A DNA stretch of 64,000 bases from Pyrinomonadaceae bacterium (GCA_021228405.1 JAJQRF010000001.1:496001-560000); one strand, 5' to 3'; shown: positions 52,972 through 62,201, numbered from the stretch's first letter. Program-made: numbers and translations. Notes: generated by a model not told the origin, from the sequence alone.

Positions 52972-53118
52972 AAAAATAGCCCTTTGAAAACAAATTTCCA
53001 ACCGAAATTTCGTAAAACTTCGATTGGAACGTTCTTCAAATATATTTAATTGTAACTTAAACAGGCTCTAACGGCTAGATTTTTTTAGAAAATCGTTCGG
53101 AATTCCTTCTTCATAAAG

Positions 53119-53252
53119 TTCAGAATCCCGCCTTCAGGCGGCAAATTGCTAGACAGGAAGCCTGCTAAAGCAGAAACTCAAAGCGCGTTCAGAGTCCCGC
53201 CTTCAGGCGGCTTCACGCTAAACGAAAGCCTTCTAAAGAATGGACTCTGAAC
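53119..53252. repeat. Two tandem copies of a ~60-bp palindromic element inside a large hairpin
   Basis: Two copies of TTCAGARTCCCGCCTTCAGG-type sequence (53119 and 53189) each contain CCGCCTTCAGGCGG. The second copy lies in a 21-base inverted repeat (53177-53197 with 53232-53252: CTCAAAGCGCGTTCAGAGTC and its complement). It follows the ABC-F gene stop on the minus strand and could be its terminator or a dispersed element. Confidence 0.85.
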
Positions 53253-53264
53253 GCGCTTTGAGCC

Positions 53265-55172
53265 TTAGAGCATTTCGCTGAGGTTTTCCCATTCGTCGTA
53301 GAGCGATTGGATTTTTTGTTCGATCTGCCGGTATTGTTCGTTTTTTTCCTGTAATTTGGCGTGATCGGCGGCAATTTCGGGCAAAGACATCTCGAACGTG
53401 AGTTTTTTCAGTTCCTCTTCAAATTTCGGAATCTCTTTTTCTTCGATCTCCGCGATGCGGGTTTCGATCTTTTGCAGTTGGTTTTTGCTTAAGTCGGTCT
53501 TTGGTCTTTGGTCTTTGGTCTTCGGTTCGTTTTCCGTCACCGTTTCTTTTTCGGCTTCGGGCGATGAAACAACGGAAGAATTACGCATTTTCCATTCGTG
53601 CGTTTCGGAATAGTTTCCGTCATAGATTTCGACTTTGCCGTTCGTTTCAAACGACATTATCTGCGTCGAAACCTTGTCGAGAAAAAAACGGTCGTGGCTG
53701 ACGGTGATGATCGTGCCCTGATATTCGTCGAGCGCGTTTTCCAGAGCCTCGCGCGAAGGAATGTCCAGATGGTTCGTCGGTTCGTCTAAAACAAGCACGT
53801 TTTTGTTCGAGTAGATCAATTTTGAAAGCGCGAGTCTGCCTTTCTCGCCGCCCGAAAGGTCTTTGACCGATTTGAAAACGTCTTCGCCCGTAAATAAAAA
53901 CCGCGCCAGAAACGAACGAAGCTCGCCGTTTTCCGCGCCCGGCGCAACGCGCCGGAGTTCCTGTATCACCTCGTTGCGGTCGTCCAAATCTTCAAGATTC
54001 TGCGAATAATAGCCGATGTCGGTTTTCGGTCCCCAGATAATTTTGCCCGAAATTTCACGAATATTTCCGAGCACGGTTTTCAAAAACGTCGTTTTGCCCG
54101 TCCCGTTTCCGCCGATCACACCTAACGCTTCGCCGCGTGTGAGCGTAAAATTGATGTTTTTCGCGAGAATTTTTTCGCCGTAACCGATCGCCAAATCTTC
54201 CGTCATCAAAACGTTTTGTCCGGCGCGCTCGACCTTTTTAAGATTGAAATTTCCCTGCGGTCGGTCGGCGACGACGGCTTCGACGCGTTCCAGCCGTTGA
54301 AGCATATTGCGTCTTGATTTCGCCTGTTTCGTCTTTTGTCCTTCGAGATTTTTGCGGACAAAAGCCTCGGTGTTTTTGATGAACGCCTGCTGATTTTCAA
54401 ATTCGCGCCGCTGAATCTCGCGCCGTTCTTCGCGTTCGACCAGAAATTGCGAATAATTGCCCTTATACGTCACCGCCTTGCCGTTTTCGATCTCGATGAT
54501 GCGGTTAGTCGTGCGGTCAAGAAAATAACGGTCGTGGCTGATGATGACGTAACTTTTATCGTAAGTTTGAAGAAAATTTTCGAGCCATTCGACCGCTTCA
54601 ACGTCGAGATGGTTGGTCGGTTCGTCCAATAAAAGCACGTCGGGCGAGGAAAGAAGCAAGCGCGCCATTCCCAAACGGTTCTTCTGTCCGCCCGAAAGAC
54701 TTTTCGTTTCGAGCGTCCACATCGTTTTCGGAAATCCCAAACCTAACAGAATCGCTTCGGCTTTCGCGGCGTAGGAAAAACCGTCTTCGGCTTCAAATTC
54801 AAGCTGAAGCTCGCCGTATCGTTCGAGAACTTCCTCGTTTGCATCGGTTTCCATCTGCTTTTCCAGACGCTTCATCTCGGCTTCGATGTCGTGAATTTTC
54901 TTAAATGCGGAAAGCGCGGCGGTGTGAACCGTTTCGTTCTCGGAAAAATCGACGTGCTGTTGAAGCAGTCCGAGTTTGAGGCTGTTGATTTTAATGACAT
55001 CGCCCGAATCCGCCGATTCTTCGCCCGTAATGATGCGGAAAACTGTCGTCTTGCCCGCACCGTTTCTGCCGACCAGCCCGATCTTTTCGTTCGGGTTGAC
55101 CTGAAACGAAACCCCGCGCAAAACTTCGTGCGCACTGTAAGATTTTTTAACGTCTGAAAGTCTGAAAAGCAT
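53265..55172 (-). CDS. ABC-F family ATPase (Uup/YheS-like)
   Basis: 635 residues, two ABC domains in one chain without membrane segments. Walker A GRNGAGKTT (about 35) and GGNGTGKTT (about 350), signatures LSGGQKNRLGMA and LSGGEKGRLALS, Walker B VLLLDEPTNHLD and VLVLDEPTNHLD. A C-terminal coiled coil (about 565-635) is typical of Uup. ABC-F proteins act on the ribosome, at the E site. The linker before the coiled coil contains a heptamer-encoded stretch (EPKTKDQRPKTDLSKN, about 543-560). Confidence 0.95.
   Translation of the reverse strand: MLFRLSDVKKSYSAHEVLRGVSFQVNPNEKIGLVGRNGAGKTTVFRIITGEESADSGDVIKINSLKLGLLQQHVDFSENETVHTAALSAFKKIHDIEAEMKRLEKQMETDANEEVLERYGELQLEFEAEDGFSYAAKAEAILLGLGFPKTMWTLETKSLSGGQKNRLGMARLLLSSPDVLLLDEPTNHLDVEAVEWLENFLQTYDKSYVIISHDRYFLDRTTNRIIEIENGKAVTYKGNYSQFLVEREERREIQRREFENQQAFIKNTEAFVRKNLEGQKTKQAKSRRNMLQRLERVEAVVADRPQGNFNLKKVERAGQNVLMTEDLAIGYGEKILAKNINFTLTRGEALGVIGGNGTGKTTFLKTVLGNIREISGKIIWGPKTDIGYYSQNLEDLDDRNEVIQELRRVAPGAENGELRSFLARFLFTGEDVFKSVKDLSGGEKGRLALSKLIYSNKNVLVLDEPTNHLDIPSREALENALDEYQGTIITVSHDRFFLDKVSTQIMSFETNGKVEIYDGNYSETHEWKMRNSSVVSSPEAEKETVTENEPKTKDQRPKTDLSKNQLQKIETRIAEIEEKEIPKFEEELKKLTFEMSLPEIAADHAKLQEKNEQYRQIEQKIQSLYDEWENLSEML
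53496..53523. repeat. Heptamer array inside the ABC-F gene
   Basis: Three GGTCTTT units and GGTCTTC encode PKTKDQRPKTD on the minus strand, in the linker before the C-terminal coiled coil. Confidence 0.9.
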
Positions 55173-55179
55173 TTCTTTT

Positions 55180-55265
55180 AAAAGTAAAAAGTAAAAAGTA
55201 AAAGGTAAAAATCGAAATTATTTCCCCAATTTTTTACCTTTGCCTTTTTACCCTTTACTTTGTTT
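55180..55265. repeat. Inverted pair of heptamer arrays
   Basis: Left arm AAAAGTA three times and AAAGGTA-like (55180-55207); right arm TTTTACC, TTTGCCT, TTTTACC and TTTACTT (55232-55260). It lies between the SurA-like gene and the ABC-F gene. AAAAGTA contains a TAA stop when repeated. Confidence 0.85.
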
Positions 55266-55273
55266 ACGTTTAA

Positions 55274-56527
55274 TTATTTATTCGCGTTTCCCGTCGCATT
55301 CGCCGGTTTTGCATTCGCGGTGTTTGCCGTCGTGTTGGCAGGTTTCGCGTTCGCATTCGCCGTATTTGCGTTGGCGGTATTGGCATTTGCCGTGTTTGCA
55401 TTCGCGGCAGTGTTCGTGTTTGCCGTGTTTGCATTCGCGGGCTGTGCCGGACGCGCTCCGCTCAGTTCATTCGGATTGTCAACGACGTTCTGTGCCAGAT
55501 TGTTGACGATCTTTGCTTCGTTCATCGCAATAACCGTGTAAGACTGGCTCAAAAGCTGTTTGCGCGAATTGATAAGCTGATCGGTAACTTGCTGACGAAC
55601 GCCGGGTGTATCCAAAGTTACGTCTTCGTCTTTGTCGCTTCTTTCCTGAAGTTTGAAGATGTAAAATTTGCCCTGCATCGGGGTCGGCAAAATTTGTCCG
55701 ACTTTGAAGTTCGGGTTCATCAGGGTTGCGGTAACTTGTTGCGGAAAGGTCTGCTTCATTTCTTCTTCCGAGATATAGCCGAGGTCGCCGCCCTGCAATT
55801 TACTTTGCGGGTCTTCGCTCTTTTCACGCGCGACGGTCGCAAAATCTGCGCCTGTCTGCAATTGTTTGATAATCTCGTTGCCCTTCAAAACTGCCGATTG
55901 CTCGTCGGTCGTCGTATCGCCTTCACCGTTGTTTGCCGGATCGATCACGATCGCCGCCAGTTTAACGCCTTTTTTCTTTACGAATGCCGCTTTGTTGCCG
56001 TTGTAGAAAGCCTCTACTTCGCTGTCCTTCGGCGGTTCGATCTTTGCCGTTACTTTGTCGATCAGGTTTTTGATGGCTAAGGATTTTCTGATCGTTTCAC
56101 GCGCTGAGGCTTCGGTTTGTCCGCTTTCCTGCATCACTTTCTCAAACTGCTCCTGCGTCATTCCGCTCTGCTGTTTAGTTTTGTTGAATTCGGCGGTGAC
56201 ATCTTCATCCTTCGGAACCGAACCTTCTTTCTCCGCTCTTTGGAACATCACTTCCTGTTGGATCAGATTTTCAAGAATGGTCAAACGTGCGCTGGCAAGT
56301 TCGAGCGGCGACAATTTCGATTCCTGTCCCTGCGCCTGCTGTTTCAAAGCACGTTCGACTTCTTCCATCTTGATCTCTTTACCATTAACGGTCGCAGCAA
56401 CTTTGTTCGGATCGACTCCGCTTGCCGTATTGGAATTCGGCGTTGACGGTGTTTCACATCCGCTGAAAAGAGCGATTATCGCTGCTAAAATAGTTACCGT
56501 TAAAAATTTGAATTTAAAATTTTGCAC
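55274..56527 (-). CDS. PpiC/SurA-type peptidyl-prolyl isomerase lipoprotein
   Basis: 417 residues from GTG 56527, which has AAGGAG about 11 bases upstream; an ATG at 56566 is in frame but would add an acidic leader. A lipoprotein signal (FLTVTILAAIIALFSGC) is followed by a SurA N-terminal chaperone segment (VAATVNGKEIKMEEVERALK, FNKTKQQSGMTQEQFEKVMQ) and a parvulin-like rotamase domain (LAAIVIDPA, FATVAREKSEDPQSKLQGGD, LGYISEEEM). It should fold outer-membrane or exported proteins. The last 50 residues are almost only Asn, Ala and Thr. Confidence 0.92.
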   Translation of the reverse strand: MQNFKFKFLTVTILAAIIALFSGCETPSTPNSNTASGVDPNKVAATVNGKEIKMEEVERALKQQAQGQESKLSPLELASARLTILENLIQQEVMFQRAEKEGSVPKDEDVTAEFNKTKQQSGMTQEQFEKVMQESGQTEASARETIRKSLAIKNLIDKVTAKIEPPKDSEVEAFYNGNKAAFVKKKGVKLAAIVIDPANNGEGDTTTDEQSAVLKGNEIIKQLQTGADFATVAREKSEDPQSKLQGGDLGYISEEEMKQTFPQQVTATLMNPNFKVGQILPTPMQGKFYIFKLQERSDKDEDVTLDTPGVRQQVTDQLINSRKQLLSQSYTVIAMNEAKIVNNLAQNVVDNPNELSGARPAQPANANTANTNTAANANTANANTANANTANANAKPANTTANTANAKPANATGNANK

Positions 56528-56664
56528 TGTGGCTTCTACTCCTTCAAAAGTATCAATCTGTATCATTACTTGACTAAACCTAAGTTTATTTGTTATAAAT
56601 TTTGTTTTTGAGTTTTACGAAAACTCAATTCTACCTCGTTATTATTTTTAGGAGGCTTTTAATT

Positions 56665-56859
56665 ATGGCAAAACGATGCGATGTATGCGGAAAAGGTCCG
56701 CAATTTGGTAACAACGTTTCACACGCGAACAACAAAACGCGCCGTCGCTTTAATCCGAATCTGCAATCAATCCGTGTTCAACTGCCGACCGGCGGCAACG
56801 GACGCAAGAAAGTTTGCACTCGCTGTATTAAATCGGGCAAGATTGTCAAAGCTGTGTAA
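56665..56859 (+). CDS. rpmB: 50S ribosomal protein L28
   Basis: 64 residues from ATG 56665 with AGGAGG upstream at 56650. [36 protein letters not shown] and [16 protein letters not shown] are standard L28. It has the zinc-binding CxxC pairs (CDVC, CTRC). It stands alone with its own terminator. Confidence 0.98.
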   Translation: MAKRCDVCGKGPQFGNNVSHANNKTRRRFNPNLQSIRVQLPTGGNGRKKVCTRCIKSGKIVKAV

Positions 56860-56888
56860 TCTTTGAGATTTATCTCGTTAATTTAGTT

Positions 56889-56924
56889 GCCAAACGCTTG
56901 ATTTTTTAAGTGTTTGGCTTTTCT
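56889..56924 (+). terminator. Terminator after rpmB
   Basis: GCCAAACGCTT pairs with AAGTGTTTGGC, followed by TTTTC. It lies 30 bases after the rpmB stop. Confidence 0.85.
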
Positions 56925-56925
56925 T

Positions 56926-57002
56926 TTTGCCCGCGAAACAAACTAGGGAAACGAAAACTTTTCTCATATTTTTTCGTTGCTTTCGTTTGTTTCGCGGGCA
57001 AA
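56926..57002. repeat. Intergenic inverted repeat
   Basis: TTTGCCCGCGAAACAAAC (56926-56943) pairs with GTTTGTTTCGCGGGCAAA (56985-57002), 18 of 18 bases. It has the same arm core as the element at 33193-33288 and ends 3 bases before the RidA gene stop. Confidence 0.9.
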
Positions 57003-57005
57003 TTA

Positions 57006-57383
57006 CTAAACCACAGCAATACATTCGATCTCGACACGCGCATCACGCGGAAGCCGTGCCGCTTGCACGGTCGCCCGCGCAGGTTTATTGTCGCTGAAAT
57101 ATTTTGCGTAAACTTCGTTAAAAACGGCGAAATCATTCATATCCGCCAGAAAAACGGTCGTTTTCACGACATTTCCCAAGTTTGTTCCTGCCGCTTCCAA
57201 AACCGCGCTCAGGTTTTTCAAAACCTGTTCGGTTTGTTCGGCAACGTCATTTGAAACGAATTCGCCCGTCGCGGGATCGATCGGGATTTGCCCCGAACAG
57301 AAAACCATATTTCCCGTTTTGACAGCCTGCGAATAAGGTCCGATTGCGCCCGGCGCATTTTCGGTTGAAACTATTTCTTTCAT
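57006..57383 (-). CDS. ridA: RidA family reactive-imine deaminase
   Basis: 125 residues. Typical RidA segments are [46 protein letters not shown] and [20 protein letters not shown] with the substrate-binding Arg. RidA hydrolyses reactive 2-aminoacrylate and related imines released by PLP enzymes. It is a single gene. Confidence 0.95.
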   Translation of the reverse strand: MKEIVSTENAPGAIGPYSQAVKTGNMVFCSGQIPIDPATGEFVSNDVAEQTEQVLKNLSAVLEAAGTNLGNVVKTTVFLADMNDFAVFNEVYAKYFSDNKPARATVQAARLPRDARVEIECIAVV

Positions 57384-57622
57384 TGTTTTCTTCCTGATTA
57401 TTCAAGCAAAAGGCGAATTTTAACAGATTGAGATGGAAAAGAAAAGTTTAGTGAGGTTTTTGCGCTTCAAATAGCAAGTTTATTCAGAGCTTCTGGCTTT
57501 CACATCCGGTTCGATTTCAATTTTTTTTATATTATGAAGCGTTTGCGGTTTATTTTTAGTTTATTCCCGAGCGAAATCGAATGGAATATTATCCCCAGGA
57601 AGAGATTGATGAATTAAAATCA

Positions 57623-57655
57623 AACGGGAACCCGACGAACGATCAGGTTCCCGTT
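57623..57655 (-). terminator. Terminator after the peptidoglycan-binding gene
   Basis: AACGGGAACC pairs with GGTTCCCGTT around a 13-base loop, 20 bases downstream of the stop on the minus strand. The rest of the 57384-57674 gap holds no recognised feature. Confidence 0.7.
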
Positions 57656-57674
57656 ACTTTAGCCCGTTTCGGAC

Positions 57675-58598
57675 TTATTTTTCTTGCCACTCAATGCCTA
57701 AAGCCTGTGCCGTGACGGGACCGACAACGCCGTCGTCTTCCATCGGACCGAAATGGACGGTTTGAAAATTCATCACGGCTCGCCACGTTCTTTCCTTGAA
57801 ATCGTCATCTAGTTCGCCCTCGTAATGACCGCCTTTTTGGAGAGCTTTCTGAAGTGTTGTAACCATCGCGCTTTTTGAACCGAATCTTAAGCGAATCGTT
57901 AATTTTTTCGATTCGTTCAAAGCCGCCCGTTCCGCGTCTTTCCCGTCAAGCAATACGTAGGGAAAGCTTTTTTGCGCCAGATCGTAGGCATTTTTCTGAA
58001 AAATCTTCCAGGGTCCGACATTTTCCTTGTGATTGGGTTTGCTGCATTTCGGAAATCCGACGACAACCTGACAACCTGCGCTGGCAAAACTTACGCCGCT
58101 GACGCTTTGACACCAAGCGGCGTGAAAATTATCGAAAGGATTTGAAAACTCAACGCGGTCATCATTTTGAAAATCGAAATCGTCGGCAGTCCGGCGAATG
58201 GGTCGCCCTTCGGTTTGGCGAAAAGCGTCGTGTGCGGTCAGAGTGCCGGCTTTGTGCACGCCCTTGCGGTAATCCCTGTAATAACCTGTCGCCATCTGAT
58301 TTGCGCCAACCCCGTTTTTGCTCAACGCTTTTTGAATATAGGTGCGATGCGGCACGGTACTGCCGGGGAAAAGTGCGATCAAGCCCTCTTTCGGCAGCCA
58401 TTGTCCGAGCGTACAGCGCGGGTTTGTATGATTTATGTCTTTGATTATCAAACCGTGCTCATTGGCAAATTTCGATTCGTCAACATCGGACGGCAAACAG
58501 CCGCGTAGTCCGAAAAAAACCATTCCCTCCTGCGGAACGGGAAAGGAATTTAACTCACACAAACGCCTTAAATGCTTTTCTTTGAATACAAAACTCAT
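57675..58598 (-). CDS. Peptidoglycan-binding domain protein, unknown catalytic part
   Basis: 307 residues without a signal peptide. The C-terminal third (about 235-300) is a PG_binding_1 domain (SAMVTTLQKALQKGGHYEGE, WRAVMNFQTVHFGPMEDDGV). The N-terminal 200 residues have conserved-looking segments (FFGLRGCLPSDV, CTLGQWLPKEGLIALFPGST, NFHAAWCQSVSGVSFASAGC) that could be a hydrolase or an L,D-transpeptidase-like fold, but no complete catalytic motif was recognised. Confidence 0.82.
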   Translation of the reverse strand: MSFVFKEKHLRRLCELNSFPVPQEGMVFFGLRGCLPSDVDESKFANEHGLIIKDINHTNPRCTLGQWLPKEGLIALFPGSTVPHRTYIQKALSKNGVGANQMATGYYRDYRKGVHKAGTLTAHDAFRQTEGRPIRRTADDFDFQNDDRVEFSNPFDNFHAAWCQSVSGVSFASAGCQVVVGFPKCSKPNHKENVGPWKIFQKNAYDLAQKSFPYVLLDGKDAERAALNESKKLTIRLRFGSKSAMVTTLQKALQKGGHYEGELDDDFKERTWRAVMNFQTVHFGPMEDDGVVGPVTAQALGIEWQEK

Positions 58599-58946
58599 AT
58601 TTCCTCCAAATATTATTTATTTTTCTCCGAATAAAAAAAGCCGGACGCGCAACTAACTACAGCGTCCGGCTTTGATATTTTTTTCCGCAAACACGTTTTT
58701 TAAGCCGTGTTCAATCGAATATTGAATGATTTCCCTAAACGAAATTACTCGTTTTTCACAGAAGATTTCCGACATATTTTTCTGCTTACACCTTTATATT
58801 CAAAAACATCTGTTTCTGAATACACATCATTTTGCTGAATGACGACTTTGCGTTTTTATTTTTTTATGTCGGTTGTTTGCAGAAGTATAGCAACTTTCCC
58901 GAATATGTCAAAGAAAATCGCGCTTAAGGTTTTTTATTAAAGGCGG
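58599..58946. other. Intergenic region, 348 bases
   Basis: The only clear element is the terminator at 58637-58673. The rest is AT-rich and shows no repeat or gene that I can support. The promoter of the peptidoglycan-binding gene may lie within it. Confidence 0.6.
58637..58673 (-). terminator. Rho-independent terminator
   Basis: AAAGCCGGACGC pairs with GCGTCCGGCTTT, followed on the minus strand by seven T residues. It lies about 275 bases downstream of the relA/spoT stop. Confidence 0.9.
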
Positions 58947-61154
58947 TCAGGCATTCACTCTTTCAACGTCGATCACGCCCGGGACGTTTCCGATCGAGCT
59001 GATTACGCGGTCAAGATGTTTTTTGTCGAAAACCTCAACCGTTACTTCGATCAACCCCTGATCGTCCTTTGAAACTTCTGCGTGCGCATCACGGATTCCC
59101 GTTTTGATTTCAGCGATCGCATTCGTAATTCCCGCAAGCATTCCCGTGCGGTTTTCGGTAGTTGCCAGAATTCTGACCGATTGGATTTCTTCTTTTTCGG
59201 ACTTTGCCCATTCGACATCAACTATCCGGTCGCGGTTGACCATCAGCGATTTGACGTTCTTGCAGTTTTTATTGTGAATGACGATGCCTTTACCGAGCGA
59301 AATGTAGCCGATGATCGGTTCGCCCCGAAGCGGATTGCAACAGCGTCCGCGGGTTGTCATCAGATTATCGACTCCTTTGACGACGATCGCGTCCTCGCCT
59401 AAACCGATCAGTTTTTTGACCGCTTTGAAACCCGTTCGTAAGGTCGTTTCCTTTTTCTTTTCAGGATCGAGCGCAGCAAATTTTTCGGCACCTAAATGTT
59501 TCGCTAAAACATTACGCGGGAAGGTTTTACCATATCCGATCGAAGCCAGTAAATCTTCCGGTCTGCCAAGTCCGTATTCGCCGGCGATGCGCTTCATTTC
59601 CACTTCATTGGTCAAAAGTTTTTTCGGGGAAATACTAAATTTAACCAATTCCTTTTCCAAAAGTTTCCGCCCTATTTCGATAGATTCGGCGCGTTGTTGC
59701 GCGGAAATCCAGTGACGGATTCTGTTTTTGGCGCGTGAGGTAACGACGTAATTGAGCCAGTCACGCGACGGTTTTGAATTTGAAGTTGTTAAGATTTCAA
59801 CGACATCGCCGTTCTGTATTTCCGTTTTAAGCTGAACGATGCGCCCGTTTATTTTCGCTCCCGTGCAATTATCGCCGACCTCGGAGTGAATCGCATAAGC
59901 AAAATCGACCGGAGTTGCGCCGCGCGGAAGCTGAATAACCTTTCCGAGCGGCGTAAAGGCATAAACGTCCTTCGGATACAGATCGAGCTTGAGCGATTCG
60001 ATGAAATCTTCCGAATCTTCGGTTTCCTCGGTTGATTCGACCAAAGGAAGAAGCAGTTTCTCGACCGTTTTTCTCAATTCGTCAAGCGTCGCGTCATCTT
60101 CCTGCTTGCCTAATTTCTTTTCTTTATATTTCCAATGCGCCGCAACGCCTTCTTCCGCGATCTGGTGCATTTCTTCGGTTCTTATCTGAACCTCAAAGGC
60201 GTGCCCTCTATCGCCGACAACGGAAGTGTGAAGCGATTGATAAAGATTGTCGCGCGGAATGGCGATCCAGTCCTTAAAACGCTCGGGAACAGGTGTCCAG
60301 ATGTCGTGGACAACGCTCAACGCGAGATAACAATTCTTTTTATCGTTTTGTGTAATGATTCGGGCGGCGATCAGATCATAAACCCGATCAATCGTAATCT
60401 TTTGTTTCTTAAGTTTTTTCCAAAGCGAGTAGAGCCGTTTTACGCGTCCTTGAACCTTGACGAACGGAACGTCGTTTTCCGTTAATTTTTCCTCGATCGT
60501 ATGCGTGATCTTTTCAAGCGCATCTTCGAGTTCGGGGCGGCGCGTGTCAACTTCGGCGGCGAGCCGTTTATACTCTTCGGGATATAAATTCTGAAAAGAT
60601 AAATCTTCGAGTTCACTGCGGATTTTACCCATCCCGAGCCGGTGGGCGATCGGTGCGTAAATATCGAGCGTTTCCTGCGATATACGGGCACGTTTTTCGG
60701 GTTTGAGAAACTGCATCGTCCGCATATTATGCAAACGGTCGGCAAGTTTTATCAAAACGACGCGAACGTCCGTAATCATTGCCAGAACCATTTTGCGGAC
60801 GTTTTCAGCTTGCTGACGCTCTTTTGAAAGATTGCTGATATGTGCGATCTTGGTCAACCCGTCAACCAGACTCGTGATCTCATCTCCGAAATACGAGCGG
60901 ATCGTGTCCAGATCGATCAAGGTGTCTTCAACTACATCGTGCAAAAGTCCGGTCGAAACACTTACTTCATCGAGCCGCATTTCCGCCAGAATATGTGCGA
61001 CCTCCAACGGATGAACTAAATAAGGTTCGCCCGAAGCGCGTTTTTGTCCGCGATGATGAAGCGCAGAAAAAAGATACGCCCGACGAATCAGGTCAACATC
61101 TGATTCCGGTCTGTTACTCTCGACAGTTTCGATGATGTCTTCGATACGAATCAT
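58947..61154 (-). CDS. Bifunctional (p)ppGpp synthetase/hydrolase (Rel)
   Basis: 735 residues. The HD hydrolase domain (about 40-190) has HHRGQKRASGEPYLVHPLEV and LLHDVVEDT with intact HD. The synthetase domain (about 235-350) has DLIAARIIT, ERFKDWIAIPRDNLYQSLHT and FEVQIRTEEMHQIAEEGVAA. The TGS domain (VYAFTPLGKVIQLPRGAT, about 395) and an ACT domain at the C-terminus (RILATTENRTGMLAGITNAI) complete the long Rel layout. It makes and degrades the stringent-response alarmone. It stands after the ExbBD/TPR genes on the minus strand. Confidence 0.97.
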   Translation of the reverse strand: MIRIEDIIETVESNRPESDVDLIRRAYLFSALHHRGQKRASGEPYLVHPLEVAHILAEMRLDEVSVSTGLLHDVVEDTLIDLDTIRSYFGDEITSLVDGLTKIAHISNLSKERQQAENVRKMVLAMITDVRVVLIKLADRLHNMRTMQFLKPEKRARISQETLDIYAPIAHRLGMGKIRSELEDLSFQNLYPEEYKRLAAEVDTRRPELEDALEKITHTIEEKLTENDVPFVKVQGRVKRLYSLWKKLKKQKITIDRVYDLIAARIITQNDKKNCYLALSVVHDIWTPVPERFKDWIAIPRDNLYQSLHTSVVGDRGHAFEVQIRTEEMHQIAEEGVAAHWKYKEKKLGKQEDDATLDELRKTVEKLLLPLVESTEETEDSEDFIESLKLDLYPKDVYAFTPLGKVIQLPRGATPVDFAYAIHSEVGDNCTGAKINGRIVQLKTEIQNGDVVEILTTSNSKPSRDWLNYVVTSRAKNRIRHWISAQQRAESIEIGRKLLEKELVKFSISPKKLLTNEVEMKRIAGEYGLGRPEDLLASIGYGKTFPRNVLAKHLGAEKFAALDPEKKKETTLRTGFKAVKKLIGLGEDAIVVKGVDNLMTTRGRCCNPLRGEPIIGYISLGKGIVIHNKNCKNVKSLMVNRDRIVDVEWAKSEKEEIQSVRILATTENRTGMLAGITNAIAEIKTGIRDAHAEVSKDDQGLIEVTVEVFDKKHLDRVISSIGNVPGVIDVERVNA

Positions 61155-61205
61155 AAATGGAAGACAAATACCCTTACTTTATCTGTTACTCTATAAATAA
61201 AAAGA

Positions 61206-61240
61206 GATGCTCAATAACATTGTAATTGAGCATCCTATCT
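61206..61240 (-). terminator. Terminator after the TPR lipoprotein gene
   Basis: GATGCTCAAT pairs with ATTGAGCATC, 20 bases downstream of the TPR gene stop, followed on the minus strand by TCTTTTTATTT. Confidence 0.85.
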
Positions 61241-61258
61241 TTTGAAAACAAAATTTGA

Positions 61259-62125
61259 TTATTTTTTGTTTGCGGCTTCTTCTTCCGCCTTTTTCTTGGC
61301 GGCGGCTTCCTCTTCTTTCTTACGTTTCGCTTCGGCTAACTCGGTAAATCTAGCCTTGGCGGTATCCGATTCTTTCTTAAACTGTTCCTGCTGTTCTTTA
61401 TTGCCTTCCATTTCGGCAACACGCATTTTCTGAACCAGCAAACTTGTTTTATAAGACCACGCAGAATCGGAATTGGGGTCGAGCTCAACCGCTTTGTTCG
61501 CTAATGCCAAACCCTCATCGGCACATTTCTTCAAAGTATCGAAATCTGCCGCATTTTCAGGCTTAACAAATTCAAAGACTTGTTTTCCTTCCTTTGTAAC
61601 CGTCTTTTTCGTCTTGTCCGTATCCGAAATATCGTTTGCGCAAGTATTTTTCTTAGCGGCTAACGATGAGAAAGCTTCAGCCCGATTGACGGCGGAAACA
61701 GTTTCGTTATTTGAACGATCGGTAACCCACTGAAGAGCTTCATCCTTACGATCCAGATTTTCCAAAAGATTTGCGACCGCCTTGAACGAACTTTGATCGT
61801 TCTGATCTATCGCCAACACTTTTTTATACTCTTCAATCGCTTTTTCAGCCAAATCTTTCTGCTGACGATCACCGATAAACTCCGAGTGCAACGTTCTGGC
61901 TAAGAACAATTGCGCCATTTTGCCTTCGGTGGTTTTAAGCTGTGGATCGCGCGCAACTGCATTGCGAAACATTTGTTCAGCCGCCTTAAACTTTCTTTCC
62001 TGATAAGCAGTGGCACCGTCGACCAGATTTTTTCTGGCAATAATTTGATTATAATAAGAACAATTCGTTCCGAACAGAACGGTTAATGTTAATAAAACCA
62101 ATATCCCTAAACGAGAGAATCTCAT
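61259..62125 (-). CDS. TPR-repeat lipoprotein
   Basis: 288 residues. A lipoprotein signal (LGILVLLTLTVLFGTNC) is followed by TPR-like helices (DGATAYQERKFKAAEQMFRN, LAEKAIEEYKKVLAIDQNDQ, EGLALANKAVELDPNSDSAW). A C-terminal charged coiled coil of Lys, Glu and Ala ends the protein. It resembles outer-membrane assembly lipoproteins in layout, but the function is unknown. It lies after the ExbD genes on the same strand. Confidence 0.88.
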   Translation of the reverse strand: MRFSRLGILVLLTLTVLFGTNCSYYNQIIARKNLVDGATAYQERKFKAAEQMFRNAVARDPQLKTTEGKMAQLFLARTLHSEFIGDRQQKDLAEKAIEEYKKVLAIDQNDQSSFKAVANLLENLDRKDEALQWVTDRSNNETVSAVNRAEAFSSLAAKKNTCANDISDTDKTKKTVTKEGKQVFEFVKPENAADFDTLKKCADEGLALANKAVELDPNSDSAWSYKTSLLVQKMRVAEMEGNKEQQEQFKKESDTAKARFTELAEAKRKKEEEAAAKKKAEEEAANKK

Positions 62126-62146
62126 TTTTTGACTCCATATAACTAC

Positions 62147-62195
62147 TCAAAAAATAACAGAAACAAGTGATTTTAAGTTTCTGTTATTTTTTGAG
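62147..62195. terminator. Perfect 19-bp inverted repeat, bidirectional terminator
   Basis: CTCAAAAAATAACAGAAAC (62147-62165) is the exact complement of GTTTCTGTTATTTTTTGAG (62177-62195). It lies directly downstream of the second ExbD gene. Confidence 0.9.
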
Positions 62196-62201
62196 ATGAA
62201 T

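Noticed and set aside
57583-57717. Small plus-strand open frame (44 codons)
   Set aside because: It overlaps the terminator and the end of the convergent peptidoglycan-binding gene and has no ribosome binding site.
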